A DNA stretch of 64,000 nt from Ruminococcus sp. Its GTDB lineage: Bacteria > Bacillota > Clostridia > Lachnospirales > Lachnospiraceae. A program made the position numbers and the translations under genes. The notes beneath the pieces were generated by a model. That model ran no database searches. It was not told the origin of the DNA and worked only from the letters and a program-made list of their open reading frames with translations. The stretch spans positions 27,835-91,834 of the forward strand of contig JAHHTL010000002.1 in NCBI GenBank assembly GCA_020024635.1, written 5' to 3'. This document shows, piece after piece, positions 7,893 to 16,085 of this stretch (position 1 is its first letter; every line of letters starts with the position of its first letter).

Positions 7893-9263
7893 TTACAAAG
7901 ATTCTGTGATCTTATGTGCAACATAAACACCACTGGCTGAAGCGTGTGATAAGGAATGGGTAACTCCACTTCCATCACCGATGATATAAAGACCTTTGTA
8001 TTTTGTCTCAAGGTTTTCATCAATATCTACTTCCATGTTGTAGAATTTAACTTCAATACCATAAAGAAGCGTATCGTCGTTTGCGGTACCAGGTGCGATT
8101 TTATCAAGGGCATAAATCATCTCAATGATACCATCTAAAATACGCTTTGGAAGGACAAGACTTAAATCTCCTGGTGTAGCAGCTAATGTTGGAGTTACGA
8201 GTCCTTCTTCGATACGTTTTGCATTACTACGACGTCCACGTACTAGATCGCCGAAACGTTGTACAATAACACCGCCACCTAGCATATTGGAAAGGCGGGC
8301 AATACTTTCGCCATATCCGTTGCTGTCCTTAAAAGGTTCAGAGAAATGTTTTGCAACAAGAAGCGCAAAGTTTGTATTCTCCGTTTGTTTTTCAGGATCT
8401 TCATAGCTATGACCATTTACAGTGATGATGCCGTTTGTATTTTCGTTAACAACAATTCCGTGTGGGTTCATGCAGAAAGTACGCACGTTGTCTTCGAATT
8501 TTTCAGTACGGTATACAATTTTGCTTTCGTATAATTCATCTGTAAGATGGGAAAATACAACAGCAGGAAGTTCTACACGAACTCCTAAATCTACACGGTT
8601 TGATTTTGTTGGAATATTTAGATCTTTACAGACAGATTCCATCCATTTACTGCCACTTCGACCAACGGAAACGATACAGTCTTTACAGTCAGCAGATGCA
8701 TCTTTGTAAAGAACGCGGTATCCTCCATCTATAATTTCGATTCTATCTACAGGAGTGTTAAAATAGAAATCAACGTGGTCTTTTAACTCATCATAAATAT
8801 TTTCAAGAACAATATAGTTAATGTCTGTACCTAGATGACGCACAGAGGCATCTAGAAGATTTAACTTGTTTTGAATGCATAATTTTTTGAATTTTGTTCC
8901 GGCAGTAGAATACATCTTTGTACCTTCTCCACCGTGGGAAAGATTAATTTCATCTACATATTTCATAAGTTCTAAAGCTTTTTTCTTTCCAATGTGCTCA
9001 AATAATGTTCCGCCGAAATCATTTGTAATATTATACTTTCCATCAGAGAAAGCTCCGGCTCCGCCAAACCCACTCATAATAGCACAGGTTTTACATTTGA
9101 TACAGCTTGGCACTTTGTCTCCATCAATGGGACATTTTCTTTTGCTAAGAGCATAACCAGATTCAAATACTGCAATTTTCAGATTAGAATTTTTCTGCAT
9201 TAGTTCATAGGCAGAAAAAATACCACCAGGACCAGCGCCTACAATAATTACATCATATTTCAT
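7893..9263 (-). CDS. FAD-dependent dehydrogenase, COG2509 family
   Basis: This 456-residue protein starts with a clear FAD-binding Rossmann motif, VIIVGAGPGGIFSAYELM, followed by an acidic strand end (FESG). A CIKCKTC cysteine cluster lies near residue 55, and FGGAGAFSDGKYNI is a conserved block of the COG2509 'NAD(FAD)-utilizing dehydrogenase' family. Near the end, GLYIIGDGSGVTHSLSHA is the usual C-terminal FAD-contacting segment. The family is widespread in Firmicutes and has no established reaction. The gene stands alone, transcribed toward the neighbouring reductase, from a near-perfect promoter. An unusual terminator-like hairpin lies inside its 5' leader. Confidence 0.82.
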   Translation of the reverse strand: MKYDVIIVGAGPGGIFSAYELMQKNSNLKIAVFESGYALSKRKCPIDGDKVPSCIKCKTCAIMSGFGGAGAFSDGKYNITNDFGGTLFEHIGKKKALELMKYVDEINLSHGGEGTKMYSTAGTKFKKLCIQNKLNLLDASVRHLGTDINYIVLENIYDELKDHVDFYFNTPVDRIEIIDGGYRVLYKDASADCKDCIVSVGRSGSKWMESVCKDLNIPTKSNRVDLGVRVELPAVVFSHLTDELYESKIVYRTEKFEDNVRTFCMNPHGIVVNENTNGIITVNGHSYEDPEKQTENTNFALLVAKHFSEPFKDSNGYGESIARLSNMLGGGVIVQRFGDLVRGRRSNAKRIEEGLVTPTLAATPGDLSLVLPKRILDGIIEMIYALDKIAPGTANDDTLLYGIEVKFYNMEVDIDENLETKYKGLYIIGDGSGVTHSLSHASASGVYVAHKITESL

Positions 9264-9307
9264 TTAAAACGCTCCTTTTCATATCAGCTTTTGTATTAAA
9301 ACGCAAA

Positions 9308-9342
9308 AAGAGCACGGAATCTTTTAGAAGATGCGTGCTCTT
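9308..9342 (-). terminator. Leader terminator/attenuator upstream of the COG2509 gene
   Basis: On the minus strand, AAGAGCACG and CGTGCTCTT form a 9-bp stem with an inner ATCTT/AAGAT stem, followed directly by a T run. It lies between the minus-strand promoter (9361-9390) and the start codon at 9263, so a transcript must pass it. A short ACGGAAT/ATTCCGT repeat (9314-9320 and 9351-9357) could pair with the terminator arm as an antiterminator. What signal controls it, if any, is unknown. Confidence 0.6.
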
Positions 9343-9360
9343 GTAATCACATTCCGTCTC

Positions 9361-9390
9361 ATTATATCGCGAATCGCTAAAGAGTGTCAA
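9361..9390 (-). promoter_or_regulatory. Promoter of the COG2509 flavoprotein gene
   Basis: On the minus strand TTGACA (9390-9385) and TATAAT (9366-9361) are both perfect, with an 18-base spacer. The predicted start near 9354 leaves a leader of about 90 bases containing the terminator-like hairpin. Confidence 0.85.
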
Positions 9391-9446
9391 GGGGGAAAAT
9401 CTTTTCTAAAGTAGGAACATCCCTACTACAAAATATAACTTCCATG

Positions 9447-9476
9447 TTGTTTTTTTTGCGTGTTCAGTGTTATAAT
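9447..9476 (+). promoter_or_regulatory. asnS promoter
   Basis: TTGTTT, an 18-base spacer and TATAAT, with an extended TGT before the -10. The leader to the asnS start is about 35 bases, too short for a T-box. Confidence 0.7.
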
Positions 9477-9517
9477 AGAAACAATGTTAAAATTGTAAGG
9501 AATAAGGAGTAAAACAG

Positions 9518-10909
9518 ATGGACTTGATTACAATTCGTGAATTATTTAAAAACAGAGAAGCATATTTGGATAGAGAAGTAGAAGTAGGTGGATGGATTCG
9601 CAGTATTCGTGACTCTAAGACATTTGGATTTATTGTTGTAAATGATGGGTCTTATTTTGAACCGCTTCAGGTTGTTTACCATGATACAATGGAAAATTTC
9701 GGAGAGATTTCAAAGCAAAATGTAGGTGCGGCAATTATTGTGAGAGGTACACTTGTAGCAACGCCACAGGCAAAGCAGCCATTTGAGATTCAGGCAGAAG
9801 AGGTAATCGTGGAAGGTGCATCTGCTCCAGATTATCCATTACAGAAGAAGCGTCACAGTTTTGAGTATTTGAGAACAATCTCACACCTTCGTCCTAGAAC
9901 AAATACATTCCAGGCGGTTTTTAGAGTGCGCTCTTTGATTGCTTATGCAATTCACCAGTTTTTTCAGGAAAGAGGATTTGTGTATGTGCATACTCCACTT
10001 ATTACAGCAAGTGACTGTGAAGGCGCAGGAGAAATGTTTAAAGTAACCACTCTTGATCTGGATCATGTTCCAAAGAAAGAGGATGGGAGTGTAGATTATA
10101 GTCAGGATTTCTTCGGGAAAGAGACAAGTCTTACGGTAAGTGGACAGCTCAATGGAGAGACATTTGCACAAGCATTCAGAAGTATTTATACATTTGGACC
10201 AACATTCCGTGCAGAAAATTCAAACACCACACGTCATGCGGCAGAGTTTTGGATGATTGAGCCAGAGATTGCGTTTGCAGATCTTGAAGATGATATGGAT
10301 TTGGCAGAGGATATGTTAAAATATGTAATTTCTTATGTGTTAGAAAATGCACCGGAAGAAATGAACTTCTTCAATTCCTTTGTGGATAAGGGACTTTTGG
10401 ATCGACTAAAAAATGTTGTTGAGTCTGATTTTGCAAGAGTGTCCTACACAGAAGCAGTGGAGCTTCTTGAACAAAACAATGATAAGTTTGAATACAAAGT
10501 TTCTTGGGGAGTTGATCTTCAGACAGAGCATGAGCGTTATTTGACAGAGAATATATTTAAACGTCCTGTCTTTGTTACAGATTATCCAAAAGAGATCAAG
10601 GCATTTTATATGAAGTTAAATGAAGATGGAAAGACAGTCGCAGCGGTGGATTGTTTGGTGCCTGGTATTGGAGAAATCATCGGAGGAAGCCAAAGAGAAG
10701 ATGATTACGACAAACTTTGTGAAAGAATGAAAGAGATGAATTTATCAGAAGAAGATTATAAGTTCTATCTTGATCTTAGAAAATATGGATCTACAAGACA
10801 TGCAGGATTTGGACTTGGTTTTGAAAGATGTGTTATGTATCTGACAGGAATGTCAAATATCCGTGATGTGATACCATTCCCAAGAACAGTGAACAACTGT
10901 GATTTATAA
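9518..10909 (+). CDS. asnS: Asparaginyl-tRNA synthetase
   Basis: This class II aminoacyl-tRNA synthetase (463 residues, usual length) charges tRNA-Asn with asparagine. An N-terminal OB-fold anticodon-binding domain (about 1-105) includes VGGWIRSIRDSKTFGFIVVNDGS. The catalytic core has motif 2-like TFRAENSNTTRHAAEFWMIEPE and motif 3-like GFGLGFERCVMYLTGM. The ending IPFPRTVNNCDL is typical of AsnS, and IPFPR also occurs in AspS. No T-box leader is present. A strong terminator follows. The cognate tRNA-Asn gene is also in this window, at 39863. Confidence 0.95.
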   Translation: MDLITIRELFKNREAYLDREVEVGGWIRSIRDSKTFGFIVVNDGSYFEPLQVVYHDTMENFGEISKQNVGAAIIVRGTLVATPQAKQPFEIQAEEVIVEGASAPDYPLQKKRHSFEYLRTISHLRPRTNTFQAVFRVRSLIAYAIHQFFQERGFVYVHTPLITASDCEGAGEMFKVTTLDLDHVPKKEDGSVDYSQDFFGKETSLTVSGQLNGETFAQAFRSIYTFGPTFRAENSNTTRHAAEFWMIEPEIAFADLEDDMDLAEDMLKYVISYVLENAPEEMNFFNSFVDKGLLDRLKNVVESDFARVSYTEAVELLEQNNDKFEYKVSWGVDLQTEHERYLTENIFKRPVFVTDYPKEIKAFYMKLNEDGKTVAAVDCLVPGIGEIIGGSQREDDYDKLCERMKEMNLSEEDYKFYLDLRKYGSTRHAGFGLGFERCVMYLTGMSNIRDVIPFPRTVNNCDL

Positions 10910-10959
10910 AAAGATAAAAGAGACAGTGCATAAAACGATTGTATTGTGTAGTAAGATAC

Positions 10960-10995
10960 AAAAGGACGTAACGAGGGTGGAAGTTACGTCCTTTT
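10960..10995 (+). terminator. asnS terminator
   Basis: A perfect 13-bp inverted repeat, AAAAGGACGTAAC and its complement, surrounds a 10-base loop and ends in TTTT. It separates asnS from the nuclease operon that starts 28 bases later. Confidence 0.85.
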
Positions 10996-11022
10996 CTGGC
11001 TTGAAGTATAAGGAGACGGAAG

Positions 11023-12066
11023 ATGAAATTTATTCATATAGCGGATGTGCACCTAGGTGCAGCTCCCGATTCAGGAAAAGCATATAGTGCAAACAGACCA
11101 AAAGAATTGTGGGAATCATTCAAACAAATTATAGAACTTTGTGAAAGAGAGCAAACCGATATTTTGTTGATTGCAGGAGATTTATTTCACCGCCAGCCTC
11201 TGCGGAAAGATTTAAAAGAGGTTGACTATCTTTTCTCAACTTTAACCCATACCAAAGTGGTTCTAATTGCGGGGAATCATGATTATATCAAACCCGATTC
11301 TTTTTACCATAGTTTTAAATGGAGTGAAAATGTGTATCCTTTGTTTGGACAAAATACAGAATATGTGGAATTTGATGAATACAACCTTGCAGTTTATGGA
11401 TTTAGTTACTATGCAAAGGAAATGAAAGAAGAGAGATATTCCTTTAAAGCTCCAGGATATTGCAAGAGAGAAATTCTTCTTGCACATGGAGGAGATGAAA
11501 AACATATACCAATCCGAAAAGAGGCACTGGCAAGAAGTGGGTTTGATTACGTGGCACTGGGGCATATTCATAAACCGCAGATTCTTTTAGAAAATCAAGC
11601 GGCATATTCAGGAGCCTTAGAACCCGTCGATAAAAATGATGTAGGAGAACATGGATATATTAAGGGAGAGATCACAAGCAAAGGTGTGAAGATTAAATTT
11701 GTACCGTTTGCATCTAGGCAATACATTCCTATGAATGTGACGGTTCATGAAAATATGACAAATGGAAGTTTAAAAGAATTTGTGACGCAGCAAATAGAAG
11801 AAAAAGGAATCCAAAATATGTTTAAGATTACATTAATTGGGGAGCGAGATGTGGACATTCAATTTGAACCAGAAACTCTAGATGTTTACAATAATGTACT
11901 GGAAGTAATCGACAAAACGTATCCAGCCTTTGATTACAAGAAGCTATATCATGAAAATAAAGAGAATCTTATTGGCTGTTTTATAGACAGTATTGGAACC
12001 TGCGATAAGGATACCGTAGAATTTTTAGCGTTACAAGAAGGAATACGTGCACTTTTGGATGAGTAG
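11023..12066 (+). CDS. SbcD/YhaO-like DNA repair exonuclease (metallophosphoesterase)
   Basis: This 347-residue calcineurin-like phosphoesterase resembles Mre11/SbcD and Bacillus YhaO. All metal-binding motifs are present in order: ADVHLG near residue 6, AGDLFH, AGNHDY, LAHGGDE and GHIHKPQ. These form a two-metal nuclease site. The C-terminal 140 residues are the usual capping region. It precedes the YhaN-like ATPase by 12 bases, matching the nuclease-ATPase pairing of SbcCD and YhaO-YhaN, so the two proteins probably form one complex acting on DNA ends. The ATG follows AAGGAGACGG. Confidence 0.88.
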   Translation: MKFIHIADVHLGAAPDSGKAYSANRPKELWESFKQIIELCEREQTDILLIAGDLFHRQPLRKDLKEVDYLFSTLTHTKVVLIAGNHDYIKPDSFYHSFKWSENVYPLFGQNTEYVEFDEYNLAVYGFSYYAKEMKEERYSFKAPGYCKREILLAHGGDEKHIPIRKEALARSGFDYVALGHIHKPQILLENQAAYSGALEPVDKNDVGEHGYIKGEITSKGVKIKFVPFASRQYIPMNVTVHENMTNGSLKEFVTQQIEEKGIQNMFKITLIGERDVDIQFEPETLDVYNNVLEVIDKTYPAFDYKKLYHENKENLIGCFIDSIGTCDKDTVEFLALQEGIRALLDE

Positions 12067-12078
12067 AAAGAGAAAATT

Positions 12079-13620
12079 ATGGAGATCAAAGAATTACATA
12101 TTAAAAATTTTGGGAAATTTTCAGATCGTCATTTTTTCCTCAATAGTGGAATGAATATTTTTTATGGTGAAAATGAATATGGAAAATCTACCATTTATGC
12201 ATTTATTAAAGCCATGCTTTTCGGTATGGAACGAGGAAGGGGAAGAGCGGCTCAGACGGATGAATTTAGTAGATATGAACCGTGGGAAAATCCAAACTAT
12301 TATGCGGGAGTCATGCGATTTACAAGTGGTGGAAAAACATTTCGCTTGGAGAGAAATTTTGACAGATATTCTAAAAAAGCGGTTTTATTATGTGAAGACG
12401 ATGGAGAAGAACTCTCTGTAGAGCATGGGGATTTGGAAATGCTGCTTGATGGTCTTACAAAGAAAAATTTTGAAAGCACCATCTCAGTTGGACAGCTTTC
12501 GGCCAAGCCGGGAATGGAATTGGCAGAGGAACTTAATAATCATGCCTCCAACTATTATGAAACAGGGAGTGGAAGTTTGGATGTTTCAAAGGCTTTCCAT
12601 AAGCTTCATGAAAAAAAGAAAATGCTAGACAAAGAAAAAAGAGTACTTCGTCAAAAGCGGGAAAAAAAGAGAGAACTATTAGAAAATGAATGTACGTATC
12701 TTACAAGAGAGATAGAGAAGCTAGACAAAGATTTAGCGGAATCAGAAGTGGAACTACAAAGAGTTCAGGAAGCCTTTCAAGAGTTACATACATCCCCAAA
12801 AAGTGACGAAACTGCGGAAAAGAAGAAAAAGGGAGTGCCGTTTTTCTTGGCTGGTGCTGCTTGTATTATTGTGGGAGTACTTCTGCTTCTTTTTAAAATC
12901 ATGTTAAAACTCCAAGGGGGAACCGTTTTTATAACGGGCATAGCCGCACTTTTTGGTATTGGAATGGCAAGTTTCCTGATAGGTAGTTGGCGGAGGAAAA
13001 AAACAGAAGCGGAGAAAAAGTCGCCCGCATCAAAGGAGAACAAAAGGGAATTTTTGAAAGAACAATTCCGAAAACAAAAGTGGAAACGGGCACACATTTT
13101 AGAGGAAAAGAGAGAAAAGCAAGTGCAATATCAAAATCTTTTGGAGCAGATTGAGGAGCAAAGGGAGCCAAATGAGCAAGAAAAAGTGCTGGAACGCAAA
13201 AGTGAGGCGGTTGAACTTGCTGAGAAAAAAATGGGCGAGGCGGTAGAAAAAATGAGCAGTGGTTTTGGGGGCGTTCTCAACCGAAAGGCATCTTCCATAC
13301 TTGCATCCATCACAGAGGGAAAATACACAGATGTATTTGTTGATCGTGATATGAAGTTGTTTCTTGTTTATCAGGGAAGGAAAATTTTGGTGGAACGTGT
13401 TTCATCAGGAACCGTGGAACAGGTTTATTTTGCACTTCGAATGGCGGTTGCTGATATTTTATTTGAGGAATCTTTACCGCTTATCTTTGATGAAGCTTTT
13501 GGATTTTATGATGATAAAAGATTAAAATCTACCCTAAAATGGTTGAGAGAACAGCCACGACAAGTTATAATATTTACTTGTCAAAGACGTGAAATGGATA
13601 TGGAAAGGACAAGCATATGA
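12079..13620 (+). CDS. YhaN-like AAA ATPase, SMC/Rad50-type partner of the SbcD-like nuclease
   Basis: This 513-residue ATPase has an N-terminal Walker A (GENEYGKST, 30-38) after the family start LHIKNFGKF, and a C-terminal half with an ABC-type signature (SSGTVEQVY) and Walker B (LIFDEAFGFYDD). Lysine/glutamate-rich coiled-coil stretches flank the middle. Two hydrophobic segments at about 253-273 and 281-302 sit between the coiled coils, suggesting membrane attachment. Bacillus YhaN is nearly twice as long. Its last bases overlap the cca start (ATGA at 13617-13620), so translation of the two is coupled. Confidence 0.8.
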   Translation: MEIKELHIKNFGKFSDRHFFLNSGMNIFYGENEYGKSTIYAFIKAMLFGMERGRGRAAQTDEFSRYEPWENPNYYAGVMRFTSGGKTFRLERNFDRYSKKAVLLCEDDGEELSVEHGDLEMLLDGLTKKNFESTISVGQLSAKPGMELAEELNNHASNYYETGSGSLDVSKAFHKLHEKKKMLDKEKRVLRQKREKKRELLENECTYLTREIEKLDKDLAESEVELQRVQEAFQELHTSPKSDETAEKKKKGVPFFLAGAACIIVGVLLLLFKIMLKLQGGTVFITGIAALFGIGMASFLIGSWRRKKTEAEKKSPASKENKREFLKEQFRKQKWKRAHILEEKREKQVQYQNLLEQIEEQREPNEQEKVLERKSEAVELAEKKMGEAVEKMSSGFGGVLNRKASSILASITEGKYTDVFVDRDMKLFLVYQGRKILVERVSSGTVEQVYFALRMAVADILFEESLPLIFDEAFGFYDDKRLKSTLKWLREQPRQVIIFTCQRREMDMERTSI

Positions 13621-14951
13621 AAATAGATTTACCAAACAATGTGGTTTCCATTATAAACAATCTTCAAATGCACGGATATGAAGCATACGCAGTCGGCGGA
13701 TGTGTCAGAGATACTATATTATGTAGGAATCCAGAAGACTGGGACATTACAACTTCTGCGAAACCAGAGGAAATTAAAAAACTCTTTAATAGAACAGTTG
13801 ATACAGGAATTGAGCATGGAACTGTGACGGTTATGATTGGAAAAGAAGGATATGAGGTTACAACATACCGCATAGATGGACAATACGATGATAGTCGTCA
13901 CCCAAAGGAAGTTACATTTACAAAAAATCTTGAAGAAGATTTAAAACGCAGAGATTTTACAATTAATGCAATGGCATATAACGATGAGGTGCGTTTAGTA
14001 GATATTTTTGGTGGAATGAAAGATTTAAACCACCACTTGATTCGCTGTGTTGGAGATCCGATGGAAAGATTTTCAGAAGATGCACTTAGAATTCTTCGAG
14101 CAGTGCGATTTTCCGCACAACTTGCTTGTAAAATAGAGCCGATGACTGCAAGAGCCATTGAACATCTAGCGCCAAATCTCATTAACATCAGTGCAGAGAG
14201 AATACAGGCGGAACTTGTAAAATTACTTACTTCTGATCATCCAGAGATGCTTCAGGATGCCTATTCTCTTGGAATTACGAAAGTGATCCTTCCGGAGTGG
14301 GATGCAATGGTCGGAGTAACACAAAACACACCACATCATCAGTATGATGTTGCAGATCATACGTTGCAAGCTTTGCGCAATGTAAAAAAAGACAAGATTC
14401 TCCGTTTTGTCATGTTGTTCCATGATATGGGAAAACCAATGATGAAGACAACAGATGGAAAAGGTGTGGATCATTTTAAAGGACATGCCATTGTCAGTGA
14501 AGAAATAGCAAGAACGGTTTTAAGACGTCTGAAATTTGATAATGATACTGTTAAGAAGGTTACAAAGTTAGTATGTTATCACGATTATCGAATCGAGGCT
14601 ACGGCACAAAATGTGCGTCGTGCAATGAATCGAATCGGAGTGGACTTATTCCCTTACTATTTGGCAGTTCGAATGGCGGATGTGAAAGCACAAAGTCCAT
14701 ACAAAAGACGAGAAAAGATCGAAAATATTATTGCAATGAGAGATCTATATCAAGAAACAATATTAAACGATGATTGTGTTACGTTAAGACAGCTGGCGGT
14801 TACAGGTACAGAATTAAAAGAACTTGGTATGCAGCCGGGACGCCAGATGGGAGAGATGCTCTCAGAACTGTTGGAATTTGTTATTGATTATCCGGATATG
14901 AATACAAAAGAAAAACTATTAGGATATGTAAAAGAAAAATTAGAGATGTAG
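13617..14951 (+). CDS. cca: CCA-adding tRNA nucleotidyltransferase
   Basis: This 444-residue enzyme adds or repairs the 3'-CCA end of tRNAs. The nucleotidyltransferase head shows AVGGCVRDTIL and PEDWDITTSA, the class II poly(A) polymerase/CCA signature with its DxD metal site. FTINAMAYN and RILRAVRFSAQL follow in the neck. A C-terminal HD domain contains LFHDMGKP. The CCA-only requirement is supported within the window: all five tRNA genes here lack an encoded CCA. It overlaps the YhaN-like gene by four bases, so it is part of that operon. Confidence 0.93.
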   Translation: MKIDLPNNVVSIINNLQMHGYEAYAVGGCVRDTILCRNPEDWDITTSAKPEEIKKLFNRTVDTGIEHGTVTVMIGKEGYEVTTYRIDGQYDDSRHPKEVTFTKNLEEDLKRRDFTINAMAYNDEVRLVDIFGGMKDLNHHLIRCVGDPMERFSEDALRILRAVRFSAQLACKIEPMTARAIEHLAPNLINISAERIQAELVKLLTSDHPEMLQDAYSLGITKVILPEWDAMVGVTQNTPHHQYDVADHTLQALRNVKKDKILRFVMLFHDMGKPMMKTTDGKGVDHFKGHAIVSEEIARTVLRRLKFDNDTVKKVTKLVCYHDYRIEATAQNVRRAMNRIGVDLFPYYLAVRMADVKAQSPYKRREKIENIIAMRDLYQETILNDDCVTLRQLAVTGTELKELGMQPGRQMGEMLSELLEFVIDYPDMNTKEKLLGYVKEKLEM

Positions 14952-15015
14952 CATACAATAGCTGTCCTCTTCATACATTAAAAAGAGTTATGAAGTGTAG
15001 AGACAGGGGGCAGCC

Positions 15016-16053
15016 ATGAAAGAATATGAATTAGAAATTTTAGACCAATATGACTTAGGAATAAAAGGCACCCGCAAAATAAGGGGTGCGTTTTTTTGCG
15101 ATACAAAAGAGGGGACGATGCTGTTAAAAGAAACGAAAGTTTCAGACAGGCGTGCCCTTTTGCTGTATCAGATTCTAGAAGAACTTGAAAAAAACAAACA
15201 TATAAAATTGGATCTTCCAATCTATAACAAAGAAGGAAAATTAATTACGACTTCCCGGTACGGAAAAAATTATATGATGAAGCATTGGTTTATAGGAAAA
15301 GAATGTGATGTTACGAATGAAACGCAAATACTTCGGGCGGTATCAGAATTGGCAAAACTTCATAAAGAATGGACTTTTCCTAAACTTACAAGCAGGGATT
15401 CATCTGAGGAGAAAGAGGAGAGATCAGAACCAATGATTGGGAGGTCGTTGCAAGAAGAATTCATAAGACATAATCGTGAAATGAAGAAAGTAAGGAATTA
15501 TATTAGAAAAAGAGTATCGAAAGGAAATTTTGAGTTTCTTTATTTAGAAAACTTTGAAAAGATGTTTTGTCTGGCTGAAAAGATAACCGAGAAACTCAAA
15601 GGGTTTGAATGTGCAGAACTCTATGAAAAAAGTATAGAGCAAAAAACATTGGTACACGGAGATTATAATTATCATAATATCCTCTTTACAGCAGAAGGAG
15701 CGGTGGTGACCAATTTTGAACATGTAAGAATCGATGTTCAAGTTCATGATCTGTATTATTTTATGCGAAAAGTGTTGGAAAAAAATCAATGGAATTATGA
15801 ACTTGGAAATGCAATGCTGCAAACCTACAACAGGGAAAGAAAATTGCAAAAGAATGAAATAGAATATCTGGCATTATGTCTTGCATATCCGGAAAAATTT
15901 TGGAAGATGGCAAGTACCTATTATCATTCAAACAAAGCATGGATTCCAGAAAAAAACGTAGAAAAGCTCAAACTTGTAATTGAGCAGACAGATGAACGGA
16001 TAAAATTTTTAAATGAGATATTTGCTTTTCATTTACGACAGCCTGTTGTATAA
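15016..16053 (+). CDS. CotS-family spore coat kinase-like protein
   Basis: This 345-residue protein has the aminoglycoside phosphotransferase fold found in the CotS/CotI/YtaA spore-coat family. The catalytic-loop equivalent LVHGDYNYHNILF (about residues 213-225) keeps the Asp and Asn. The downstream metal-binding position reads VTNFEHVRIDVQVHDLYY, with Asn where such kinases have Asp, so activity is uncertain. IRGAFFCDTKEGTMLLKE corresponds to the N-lobe strands. No membrane segment is seen. It follows cca by 64 bases, with a partial dyad between them, and ends just before pgm. A spore-coat role is inferred from family only. Confidence 0.75.
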   Translation: MKEYELEILDQYDLGIKGTRKIRGAFFCDTKEGTMLLKETKVSDRRALLLYQILEELEKNKHIKLDLPIYNKEGKLITTSRYGKNYMMKHWFIGKECDVTNETQILRAVSELAKLHKEWTFPKLTSRDSSEEKEERSEPMIGRSLQEEFIRHNREMKKVRNYIRKRVSKGNFEFLYLENFEKMFCLAEKITEKLKGFECAELYEKSIEQKTLVHGDYNYHNILFTAEGAVVTNFEHVRIDVQVHDLYYFMRKVLEKNQWNYELGNAMLQTYNRERKLQKNEIEYLALCLAYPEKFWKMASTYYHSNKAWIPEKNVEKLKLVIEQTDERIKFLNEIFAFHLRQPVV

Positions 16054-16085
16054 TGGGGACAAAGTATGAAGTAGGAGGTACCAAA

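Noticed and set aside
7547..8023. Minus-strand frame of 158 codons overlapping the enoate reductase and COG2509 genes
   Set aside because: It crosses the terminator and two real genes, has no ribosome site and reads as a low-complexity shadow.
9343..9517. T-box leader for asnS
   Set aside because: The promoter lies only about 35 bases from the start codon, leaving no room for a T-box and antiterminator.
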